From positions 1 through 7,538 of the forward strand of contig CAZSDZ010000083.1 in NCBI GenBank assembly GCA_964605795.1: a stretch of DNA of 7,538 nucleotides. The letters run 5' to 3'. Source of the DNA: JAFGOM01 sp964605795 (lineage in GTDB: Archaea > Halobacteriota > Methanomicrobia > Methanomicrobiales > Methanospirillaceae). The notes under the pieces were generated by a model. That model saw only the letters and a list, made by a program, of their open reading frames with translations. It made no database searches and was not told the DNA's origin. The translations under genes and the position numbers were made by a program. Below are positions 1 through 6,456 of this stretch, piece by piece; position 1 is the stretch's first letter; each line of letters begins with the position of its first letter.

Positions 1-803
1 TCGGGCATCGTTTCACGCCTTCCATTCCAAAGGAAGACCGGGAGATGGTCCGTCTTCACTATCAGGCACTCAAACCAGAGCACCCGTCCGCAGAGATCGA
101 GCACCGTGTTCTCATACCTGACGGTACGATACGCTGGCACTGGTGGAGAGATTATGCCATCTTTGACCAGGAAGGCAGGCTGGTTGAGTACCAGTCAGTG
201 GGAAAGGACATCACCGACCGGAAAGAAGCACAGGAGGCACTCCATCGATCTGAGAATCTCTACCGGGCTCTTTTTGACTATACACTTGCAGCAACCTGCA
301 TTATCGGCCCGGATACGATAGTCAGGAAGGTCAATGCAACATGGGAGAAACTCTGTGGGTTTACCCGGGAAGAGGTAGAGAACTCTCTTTCCTGGACAGA
401 GTTCATTCACAAGGATGATATATCGCGACTAAAACAATACCATGCCATACGGCGGACCGATCCAAGCGGAGCCCCCCGGATCTATGAGTGTCGGGTTGTT
501 GATCGGAAAGGAACTGTGCACAATTGTATCACGTATGTGGATATAATCCAAGAGACCCAGGACAGTATCGCGTCACTCTTTGATATCACGGATTGGAAAA
601 AAGCCGAAGAAACGATTCGTGAGAGTGAAGAACGGTTCCGGGCGGTAGTAGAAGATCAGACCGAACTGATCTGCCGGTTTACTCCTGATGGCAGACTCAC
701 CTTTGTCAATGATGCTTACTGCCGGTATTTAATCTGGATAAGAATCAGTGTCTGTTACGTCCCCATTGTGTTACCTTACCCCCGGAAGATCTCAGTCTTA
801 TGA
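1..803 (+). CDS. PAS-array sensor protein, N-terminal part of a frameshifted histidine kinase gene (5' end outside window)
   Basis: The frame is open from base 3, before the first ATG at 45, so the gene begins left of the window. It encodes the end of one PAS domain (about 3-225, with the PAC-type stretch GTIRWHWW...VEYQSVGKDITDRK), a complete second PAS (about 245-610, ending SLFDITDWKKAEE) and the first third of a third PAS (from about 620, ESEERFRAVVEDQTELICRF...FVNDAYCRY). After CRY the frame turns into unrelated residues (IWIRISVCYVPIVL) and stops at 801-803. The expected continuation, FNLDKNQCLLRP, lies in the -1 frame from 728. One T appears lost from the run at 728-730 (TATTTAATC where TATTTTAATC would keep the frame). 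PAS domains of this type sense small molecules, redox state or light in the cytoplasm; the ligand cannot be told here. I read this as part of one broken gene rather than a real short protein. A sequencing error is the alternative. Confidence 0.85.
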   Translation, partial: GHRFTPSIPKEDREMVRLHYQALKPEHPSAEIEHRVLIPDGTIRWHWWRDYAIFDQEGRLVEYQSVGKDITDRKEAQEALHRSENLYRALFDYTLAATCIIGPDTIVRKVNATWEKLCGFTREEVENSLSWTEFIHKDDISRLKQYHAIRRTDPSGAPRIYECRVVDRKGTVHNCITYVDIIQETQDSIASLFDITDWKKAEETIRESEERFRAVVEDQTELICRFTPDGRLTFVNDAYCRYLIWIRISVCYVPIVLPYPRKISVL

Positions 804-1774
804 AACAACATCTCTCTTCATTATCCCGGGATAATCCGGTGGCTCTCATTGAACACCGGATAGTCATGCCTGACGAAACCATCCGATGGCAGCGATGGAA
901 TGGCAGGGCAATTTTTGGAGAGAATGGCAGTATTATAGAGTTCCAGTCAGTCGGGCGTGATGTTACTGAACATAAACTGGCTGAAGAAGCGTTACGTGAG
1001 AGTGAAAAGAGGTACAGGGAATTATTCAGTAGTATCACGGACGCGGTATTTGTCCATGAATTAACCGGACCAGAGACCGGAACAGGCAATTTTATTGAGG
1101 TGAATCCCCGGGCCTGCCAGATGCTGGGATATACCCGGGACGAGCTGCTCTGGTTGTCACCGGGAGATCTTATTGCACCCGGGTCTGATCCTGATGTAAC
1201 AAAAATGAAGCAAAACCTGATTCGGAAAGAAGATACATCAGTTGAACTTATTCTGGTAACAAAGGATCAGAAATGCATTCCGGTAGAGATTCATTCTCAT
1301 GTCAGTATGATGGGTGAGAAACGACTGGTCATCTCTCTTGTCCATGACATCACGAAACGCAAACATACCGAATCCACGTTACAGGAGAGTGAAGAACGGT
1401 TCCGCCTGTTTTTTAACCATAGTACCGATGCGATGATGGTTTATCGTTTCAGGACCGAAAAACATCCCTCGCAAATTATCGAGGTCAATGAGACGATGTA
1501 TCAACGGTATGGATATACCCGGGAAGAGTTGTTACAGATGCAACCGGAGGACATTGACGCCGATGATGATCAGGCAGTGATTGAACATGACATCATAAAC
1601 CACCTCTTGACAGAAGGTCATGCGATCCGGGAGGGGACACACATCACAAAGGACGGGGTTGTATTTCCTGTGGAGATCGTCAATACCGTCTTTGAACAGA
1701 ATGGTGAGAAGATGATCCTTGCATCTGCCCGTGATATCACCGGGCGCAGGAAGAGTGAAAAAGATCTTTGTTAG
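800..1774 (+). CDS. PAS-PAS protein, downstream part of the same frameshifted histidine kinase gene
   Basis: The 324-residue frame opens at an ATG that is only an internal Met of the original protein. The same frame reads back to 728 as FNLDKNQC...PPEDLSLMKQH, completing the third PAS domain. Residues 1-62 are the end of that PAS (IEHRIVMPDETIRWQRW...FQSVGRDVTEHK). Residues 66-190 are a fourth PAS (RYRELFSSITDAVFVHE...HDITKRK) and 196-319 a fifth (RFRLFFNHSTDAMMVYR...RDITGRRKSE). The last two resemble each other. No Shine-Dalgarno is evident before 800, but the ATG overlaps the upstream stop as ATGA, so reinitiation is possible. The protein ends six residues after the last PAC motif, exactly where a kinase core would begin in this architecture, and a decayed ATPase remnant follows in the same frame. 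The product, if made, would have sensors and no output domain. Confidence 0.75.
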   Translation: MKQHLSSLSRDNPVALIEHRIVMPDETIRWQRWNGRAIFGENGSIIEFQSVGRDVTEHKLAEEALRESEKRYRELFSSITDAVFVHELTGPETGTGNFIEVNPRACQMLGYTRDELLWLSPGDLIAPGSDPDVTKMKQNLIRKEDTSVELILVTKDQKCIPVEIHSHVSMMGEKRLVISLVHDITKRKHTESTLQESEERFRLFFNHSTDAMMVYRFRTEKHPSQIIEVNETMYQRYGYTREELLQMQPEDIDADDDQAVIEHDIINHLLTEGHAIREGTHITKDGVVFPVEIVNTVFEQNGEKMILASARDITGRRKSEKDLC

Positions 1775-1985
1775 AGAAATCATCACCGTATCATTATCCG
1801 GGAGGATGATGGCACCGGGATCGCACAAAAAGACAAGGAGCGAATTTACGAGTGGGGATTGGGCTATATGCCCGTCATTTTTTTGTGATGAATGTTTTAT
1901 TTCTCACATTAATGATATTTCGAAACCCGGAGAATAAGAAACCGGCGCATAGTTTTACAGAAGCCAAAGGAAGGATATCGGGTCA
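1775..1985 (+). pseudogene. Decayed remnant of a histidine kinase HATPase_c domain
   Basis: Directly after the TAG at 1772, still in the frame of the upstream PAS protein, the sequence reads RIIIREDDGTGIAQKDKERIY then EWGLG. This is the G1 box of a histidine kinase ATPase domain; intact relatives read like EDDGxGIPxxDKERIFExGxG. Beyond 1865 similarity continues only by changing frame: a stretch rich in I and S (FFCDECFISHINDIS, about 1876-1923) where intact kinases have GLFLxxEILSITxIxI, then GE-stop-ETGA-stop-F (about 1930-1957) and a KGR end (about 1968-1976), matching the usual ETGExGxGAxFxxxxPKGRYR tail. The DHp helices and N box, roughly 150 codons, are absent between the last PAS and the G1 box, so a deletion is inferred as well as several point changes. 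The fragment cannot be catalytic. Confidence 0.75.
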
Positions 1986-2146
1986 TAACCCCTCTGTTTG
2001 TATCCTCTCTACAAATTTTATCCTGCCTCACCTGTACTCAGTAATGAAAAACACATGAGGGGGAATACGGCTCAAAGATGGGTTTATTTCGGATTCATAG
2101 GAAACCATTAAATGTTTTCCTGTTATTTTTTACATGATTGTAAAAT

Positions 2147-2163
2147 CTGGTTTTTATAACCAG
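2147..2163 (+). promoter_or_regulatory. Perfect 17-bp inverted repeat touching the ribosome binding site of the MCP gene
   Basis: CTGGTT, TTTAT, AACCAG gives a six-base-pair stem with a five-base loop. Its right arm ends at 2163 and overlaps the first two bases of the Shine-Dalgarno at 2162-2170. As RNA it could partly hide the binding site; as DNA it could be a repressor site. A weak BRE/TATA candidate (GAAACCATTAAATG, 2101-2114) lies upstream and would place the hairpin inside the leader. A six-base stem in a gap this size could arise by chance. Confidence 0.4.
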
Positions 2164-2170
2164 AAGTGAT
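2162..2170 (+). promoter_or_regulatory. Ribosome binding site of the MCP gene
   Basis: AGAAGTGAT matches seven of nine bases of the archaeal anti-16S consensus GGAGGTGAT, including the contiguous GTGAT. It lies three bases before the ATG at 2174 and supports that start. Confidence 0.7.
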
Positions 2171-2173
2171 AGC

Positions 2174-4798
2174 ATGAAACCAGATGACATTTCCATTAGT
2201 GGTAAGGACGAAAACAATAATCTGAGAGTAATCTTTGACAACTCGCCGTATGCAATGCTCATCATCACCGATGGAGTATTTGTTGAGGCAAACGAAGCTG
2301 CGTTTCAGATTTTTCAGGCAAAGAACAGAGATGATATCATCGGAAAACCCCCGGACATCCTCTCTCCCCGGGTCCAGTCTGATGGAAGACTATCAGATGC
2401 ATCTGCCCGGGAAAAGATCTCACGGGCACTATCCGGTTCTCATGAGGTGTTTGAATGGGAACACCAGAGACTCAATGGAGAACACTTTTTTGCCATGGTC
2501 AACCTGAAAGCCTTTGAGTATGATAAAAAACCATCATTAATGGTTGCTTTTGAAGATATTACTGACCGCAAAAGACGTGATGAAGAGATTAAACTCGCAA
2601 AACAAAATATGCAGACCATCTTTGATGCAACCCCGTATGCGATGCTGGTCATCACCGATGGAGCATTTGTTGAGGCAAATACGGCAGCCGTCTCTCTTTT
2701 CCGGGCAGATTCAAAGGAGAGTTTGGTTGGTAAACCCCCGGACATTCTCTCTCCTGACAGGCAGGCAGATGGCAGCCCGTCAGATACTGCTGCAGTTTTA
2801 CACATAGAGCAGGCAATGGCAGGAAGGCAGGAATCATTTGACTGGATTCATAAAAGACTGGATGGATCGTTAATGGATTGCCATGTCACCCTGGCCGGGA
2901 TAAAATATAACGGGAAACCCTCTTTAATGACCGTTATCCAGGATCTTACTGAACAGAGAGAACAGCACCATGCTATTATCACGGCCCGGAAAAATATGCA
3001 GACCATCTTTGATACAACTCCCTATGCAATGCTGGTTATCACGGACGGGATCTTTATCGAGGCAAACAAAGCTGCCCTCAAACTCTTTGGTGCGAAAAAC
3101 AGGGAAGATCTCATCGGCAATCCCCCTGGTATTCTCTCTCCTGAATTTCAGGATGATGGAACCCCTTCAGATACCGGAGCAGGTGCCCATATACAGCGTG
3201 CAGTATCAGGTCAGACTGAATCCTTTGACTGGATTCACCAGAAACTAAACAAAACGCGGATGGATTGTCATGTCACCCTTGCCGGGATAGAGTATAACGA
3301 AAAACCATCCTTAATGACCGTAATCCAGGATCTGACCGATCAAAGAAGACAGCAACGAGAGATCTTATTCTTAAAAGAACGGGCAGATCTCATTATCGAG
3401 AAGAATCCGGCTCTTATGTTTGTGATTAATACCAATTTGAAAGTGATAAAGACAAACAAGGCATGGGCAGATGCCAGCGGGTACTCAACAGAGCAACTGC
3501 TTAAGATGCATATGAGTGATTTTACAACAAAAGACCGGACCGGAGGATCAGTACAGGATGTCCTGCAATCAGGTACAGCAACATCCGGGAATGTTATATT
3601 TGAGGCCCCAAATGGCACTCTCTATTTACGGTATTATTATCTGCCGATGCATGCCCAGAATGGCGATATCGATTCAATACTTGCGGTATATTTTGATGAG
3701 ACAAATCTGAAAAAACTTCAGATGCAACTCGATGAGAGTATCGACGAGGTCGGACGCACCCTTGCCAGCCTGGCTGAACGGGATCTCACGGTTCAGGCGA
3801 CAGTAATGCCCGGGGATCCGTTAGAAGCCGTAAAAACAAATCTCAATATCACTATCTCTCAGTTACGAACAGTTCTCTTGGATATTCTCACTGAATGTGA
3901 ATCACTGCTTGGGTCATCCAGAGACATCTACGCCAGTACCGATGATCTCGCAAAGGCTTCTACCATGGTAGCAGAAACCAGTCAGAATGCTTCTGATGAG
4001 ATAAATCTGCAGCGTGACCAGATTGAGAGTATCAATAAGGATGTGTCTGATCTCTCTGCATCTATCCAGGAGATTGCTGCAAGTTCTGCTGATGTCAAAA
4101 ACATTACCCAAAAAGTTACTGAATCCGGGGTTATTGCCCAGAAGAAAGGGGCTGATGCAACGGAGCAGATGAAGGCAGTTGAGGAGATCTCTGCAAAGGC
4201 AGTAGAACAGATCCGAAGTCTCAATAACCAGATGCAGAAGATAGGAAAGATTGTCAAACTCATATCTGATATCGCAAGCCAGACCAATCTTCTTGCACTC
4301 AACGCTGCGATTGAGGCGGCACGGGCAGGAGATGCCGGACGCGGGTTTGCGGTGGTTGCCGGGGAGGTTAAGAACCTGGCAGGGGAATCCCGGCAGGCAA
4401 CAGCAAATATCGAAGATGTGATCGCCAGTCTTTTGTCTGAGAGTAGCAATACTTCCGAATCCATTGAACAGTCATATACCACTATCATCGCCGGTATTAA
4501 AGCAGTGAACGAAACGGTTGAAGAACTGGACAAGATTGTATCTGATGTTGATGTTGCATCAGTCAGTATCTCTGAAATATCCCAGGCTACTGACAGCCAG
4601 GCAAACGCAACGAACCGGGTTAACCAGAATATCGAACAGGTTCATGATATGATAATTATGAACCAGGAAAAAATGACCTCGTTATCTGCAAATGCTGAGG
4701 AGTCCAGTGCGGCTACTGAGGAGATAGCCAGTGCATCATCGATGATAGTGGAGATGGTGAAGAAACTTCAACATAAGATCGAGGAGTTTTCGGTATAA
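2174..4798 (+). CDS. Soluble methyl-accepting chemotaxis protein with four PAS domains
   Basis: The 874-residue protein is a chemotaxis transducer. Residues 17-145, 146-274 and 275-403 are three tandem PAS repeats of exactly 129 residues each (IFDxxPYAMLxITDG...EAN...PPxILSP...SFDWIH...PSLMTVIQDLTxQ). Residues about 404-515 are a more divergent fourth PAS (LIIEKNPALMFVINT...LAVYFDE). Residues about 518-568 resemble a HAMP linker (LASLAERDLTV...PLEAVKTNLNITISQL). About 590-865 is the coiled-coil MCP signalling domain, with the hairpin tip QTNLLALNAAIEAARAGDAG from residue 703 followed by RGFAVVAGEVKNLA. The tip is the family's binding surface for CheW and CheA; output would be CheY control of the archaellum. 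There is no signal peptide or hydrophobic helix, so it should act in the cytoplasm, sensing an internal signal through PAS. No CheR-docking pentapeptide is visible at the C-terminus (KIEEFSV). The start is supported by a good Shine-Dalgarno. It is intact, unlike the upstream PAS gene, and appears to be transcribed alone. Confidence 0.96.
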   Translation: MKPDDISISGKDENNNLRVIFDNSPYAMLIITDGVFVEANEAAFQIFQAKNRDDIIGKPPDILSPRVQSDGRLSDASAREKISRALSGSHEVFEWEHQRLNGEHFFAMVNLKAFEYDKKPSLMVAFEDITDRKRRDEEIKLAKQNMQTIFDATPYAMLVITDGAFVEANTAAVSLFRADSKESLVGKPPDILSPDRQADGSPSDTAAVLHIEQAMAGRQESFDWIHKRLDGSLMDCHVTLAGIKYNGKPSLMTVIQDLTEQREQHHAIITARKNMQTIFDTTPYAMLVITDGIFIEANKAALKLFGAKNREDLIGNPPGILSPEFQDDGTPSDTGAGAHIQRAVSGQTESFDWIHQKLNKTRMDCHVTLAGIEYNEKPSLMTVIQDLTDQRRQQREILFLKERADLIIEKNPALMFVINTNLKVIKTNKAWADASGYSTEQLLKMHMSDFTTKDRTGGSVQDVLQSGTATSGNVIFEAPNGTLYLRYYYLPMHAQNGDIDSILAVYFDETNLKKLQMQLDESIDEVGRTLASLAERDLTVQATVMPGDPLEAVKTNLNITISQLRTVLLDILTECESLLGSSRDIYASTDDLAKASTMVAETSQNASDEINLQRDQIESINKDVSDLSASIQEIAASSADVKNITQKVTESGVIAQKKGADATEQMKAVEEISAKAVEQIRSLNNQMQKIGKIVKLISDIASQTNLLALNAAIEAARAGDAGRGFAVVAGEVKNLAGESRQATANIEDVIASLLSESSNTSESIEQSYTTIIAGIKAVNETVEELDKIVSDVDVASVSISEISQATDSQANATNRVNQNIEQVHDMIIMNQEKMTSLSANAEESSAATEEIASASSMIVEMVKKLQHKIEEFSV
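2222..3382 (+). repeat. Three tandem 387-bp PAS-coding repeats inside the MCP gene
   Basis: Units run 2222-2608, 2609-2995 and 2996-3382, each exactly 129 codons with no insertion or deletion. Units two and three both begin ATGCAGACCATCTTTGAT, and share further long identical stretches such as those coding MDCHVTLAGI and KPSLMTVIQDLT. Unit one is more divergent but in register. This points to internal duplication, the last step being the copy that made units two and three. Confidence 0.9.
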
Positions 4799-4839
4799 TC
4801 GGGAAGGAGATCATCTTCTCAATTTCAATGGGGTTAGCA

Positions 4840-4860
4840 TTTTTTCCCTTACTCTTTTTT
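4840..4860 (+). terminator. Oligo-T terminator after the MCP gene
   Basis: Two runs of six T (4840-4845 and 4855-4860) lie 42-62 bases after the stop codon. Archaeal RNA polymerase ends transcription at such T-runs, usually without a hairpin. Supported by position and composition only. Confidence 0.5.
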
Positions 4861-5028
4861 AATCTGACGAAAAAGGGAATACTTTCTGGATAGGAGATTA
4901 ACAACCATAATAATGATACAGAGATTTCTCTGCAGTAGGAAGATGACCTGTAATCTCAAATCGGAATGTATAATTAGTGAATCCCGCCTATCTTTTCATA
5001 TAATATCGTAGTGTCCGAATGTCAGCAG

Positions 5029-5042
5029 CGTGATACATCACG
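5029..5042. promoter_or_regulatory. 14-bp palindrome CGTGAT-AC-ATCACG upstream of the membrane PAS gene
   Basis: Perfect six-base arms around a two-base centre, 77 bp before the start codon at 5120. The shape suits a dimeric helix-turn-helix regulator. A palindrome this short is near the chance level for a 320-bp gap, so it is only a candidate. Confidence 0.3.
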
Positions 5043-5110
5043 TACATAATGGGTAGAGAATAGAGTTATTCCAAAAAAAATTTCTAAACCGAATTATTTT
5101 TTATTTTAAC

Positions 5111-5114
5111 AGGT
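5111..5114 (+). promoter_or_regulatory. Ribosome binding site of the membrane PAS protein
   Basis: AGGT, the core of the archaeal GGAGGTGAT consensus, lies five bases before the ATG at 5120. It supports that start, which also puts the first membrane helix near the N-terminus as expected. Confidence 0.55.
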
Positions 5115-5119
5115 ACCAG

Positions 5120-6160
5120 ATGGAACTATTGGATCTTTATCATCACCCATACTCACGACCATTGTCTGTCGCATTTTCGTCTGTTGCGTGTATTTTCGTG
5201 AGTATCTATTTTCTGGATGCCGGATATACGATAATCTTTCAGAATCTGTTCTATATCCCGATTATTCTTGCCTGTGTTATCTATATCTGGCGTGGTTTTC
5301 TTTTTTCTTGTATCCTGGCTTTCACCTATCTCGGACTAATGCTTGAGTATACCGGGAACCCTGATATCATTATAGAAGCTTTTACCCGTGTTATCATTTT
5401 TATCGGAATTGCAGCGGTGGTTACATTCTTTGCACTTATCAATCAGAGATCAAAGGTAGAGGTACAACAACTGGCAGCATTCCGGGAGAGTATTATCAAC
5501 AATGCCCGGGTCTGGCTTACTGTCCTGAATAAAAAAGGCGAAATCCTTTTATGGAACGCTGCAGCTGAAGAGATAACCGGATACAAAAATGATGAAGTGA
5601 TGGGTAAGAATACTATCTGGAAGCAGTTATACCCAAAGAAAGAGTATAGGAGAGAAATTTCTGATACTATCACCCGGATAATTGCAGAGAACCAGTTTTT
5701 CGAAAATTTTCAGACAACCATCCTCACCAAGAATGGGAAGAAGCGGTTTATATCCTGGAATACCAAAGAGATCCCAGCTGAAACAGAAAAAGAATCTACC
5801 TTTGTTGCCATCGGTGTTGATGTTACCCGGTTAAGAGAATCCGAATATGAGAGGAATAAAGCGATGGAGCAGATCCAGAAAAACATGGCGCAGTTATCGA
5901 TTCTCAATGACGGGATACGAAATCCGCTTACGGTTATTTTAACCCATACTGAGTTGTTATCAGGAGAAAACGGGATTTCAATCATTAAAGAACAAACAGA
6001 TCGAATCAATGATATGGTAACCCAACTTGACCAGCGGTGGCTCGAATCAGAAGCGGTCCTTGAGGTTCTCCGCAAATATTATCACGTATCCATCAATCCC
6101 CAAAATGAAATGAATAACCGGTCCCAGGAAGATGTCTTTGATTTCAAAGGTTATGTCTAA
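5120..6160 (+). CDS. Four-helix membrane PAS protein with a histidine-kinase-like end lacking His and ATPase
   Basis: The 346-residue protein has four predicted membrane helices (about residues 14-32, 38-57, 59-77 and 88-107), separated by very short loops, then a cytoplasmic PAS domain (about 121-238: IINNARVWLTVLNKKGEILLWN...EEITGYKNDEVMGKN...VAIGVDVTRLRE). Residues about 240-322 resemble a histidine kinase dimerisation (DHp) domain: ILNDGIRNPLTVILTHTELL, then a second helix with TDRINDMVTQLDQRWLES. Aligning NDGIRNPL with the classical H box SHELRTPL places Asp264 where the phosphorylated His should be. The chain ends about 25 residues after the second helix with no HATPase domain. Similar kinase-like ends without catalytic parts are, to my recollection, common in Methanospirillum signalling proteins, so this may be a family trait rather than damage. 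Its role is likely sensing plus dimerisation or docking with another kinase; the partner is unknown. No phosphotransfer activity should be assumed. Confidence 0.9.
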   Translation: MELLDLYHHPYSRPLSVAFSSVACIFVSIYFLDAGYTIIFQNLFYIPIILACVIYIWRGFLFSCILAFTYLGLMLEYTGNPDIIIEAFTRVIIFIGIAAVVTFFALINQRSKVEVQQLAAFRESIINNARVWLTVLNKKGEILLWNAAAEEITGYKNDEVMGKNTIWKQLYPKKEYRREISDTITRIIAENQFFENFQTTILTKNGKKRFISWNTKEIPAETEKESTFVAIGVDVTRLRESEYERNKAMEQIQKNMAQLSILNDGIRNPLTVILTHTELLSGENGISIIKEQTDRINDMVTQLDQRWLESEAVLEVLRKYYHVSINPQNEMNNRSQEDVFDFKGYV

Positions 6161-6181
6161 TATCGGTTCATTATCATTTGC

Positions 6182-6230
6182 TTTTTTAAAATCGGTCATC
6201 TCAAGAGAATTTTTTACATTTCAATTTTTT
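6182..6230 (+). terminator. Cluster of oligo-T runs after the membrane PAS gene
   Basis: Three runs of six T (6182-6187, 6210-6215 and 6225-6230) start 22 bases after the stop codon. This is a typical archaeal termination signature for the plus strand. No matching A-run is seen for the convergent TPR gene on the other side. Confidence 0.55.
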
Positions 6231-6270
6231 GCAAAAGACATGGGTAGCATAATAGGATAGTAGAGAACAA

Positions 6271-6414
6271 AACCGGTTAGATGAGATTGCCCATCAATTA
6301 CCGGTTGATCGAAGATTTGTGTGATTCTACCATCATAGGGGGGTCGATCAATGCATATGATGGTTATGGTAGTTAGTCATAAATATGAATAAGTGTTTCG
6401 ATGTCACGGTGACA
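6271..6414. other. Convergent intergenic spacer rich in inverted repeats, possible structured RNA
   Basis: Between the two convergent genes lie several pairings: AACCGGT 6271-6277 with ACCGGTT 6300-6306, enclosing GATG 6280-6283 with CATC 6292-6295; TTGATCGA 6305-6312 with TCGATCAA 6344-6351; CCATCATA 6330-6337 with TATGATGG 6356-6363; and TGTCAC-G-GTGACA 6402-6414. The second and third pairings interleave, which as RNA is a pseudoknot topology, with a run of six G at 6338-6343 between them. No protein frame is convincing here. It could be a small RNA, a 3' untranslated region element or a terminator for either gene. The strand is not known. Confidence 0.35.
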
Positions 6415-6456
6415 CCTGAACAATATCGATGGAATGGTAGTAATCAGTCTGGATGA

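Larger units (their letters stand above)
4799..5119. other. Intergenic region between the MCP and the membrane PAS protein
   Basis: No open frame of note on either strand. It contains T-runs just after the MCP gene, a short perfect palindrome at 5029-5042, and an A/T-rich stretch at about 5070-5110 before the next gene. I cannot point to a clean BRE/TATA pair, though the A/T-rich block is where a promoter would be expected. Confidence 0.5.

Noticed and set aside
726..734. Programmed -1 frameshifting in the PAS gene
   Set aside because: The bases around TATTTAATC do not form a good slippery heptamer and no stimulatory structure is apparent, so a deletion is simpler.
1852..2058. Two plus-strand frames (1719-1937 and 1852-2058) after the PAS gene
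   Set aside because: They are overlapping frames through the decayed HATPase tail; their recognisable pieces belong to that remnant, not to separate genes.
3982..4533. 183-codon minus-strand frame inside the MCP gene
   Set aside because: Opposite-strand shadow of the MCP signalling domain; its Ser/Ala/Ile-rich composition reflects the coiled-coil coding on the plus strand.
4839..4880. Hairpin TTCCCTT / AAGGGAA near the MCP terminator
   Set aside because: Only seven base pairs across a loop of more than 20 bases; T-runs alone explain termination in archaea.
6402..6416. Overlapping palindromes TGTCACGGTGACA and GGTGACACC as a defined regulator site
   Set aside because: No family with this exact site could be named, and it lies downstream of both genes, so it is kept only as part of the structured spacer.
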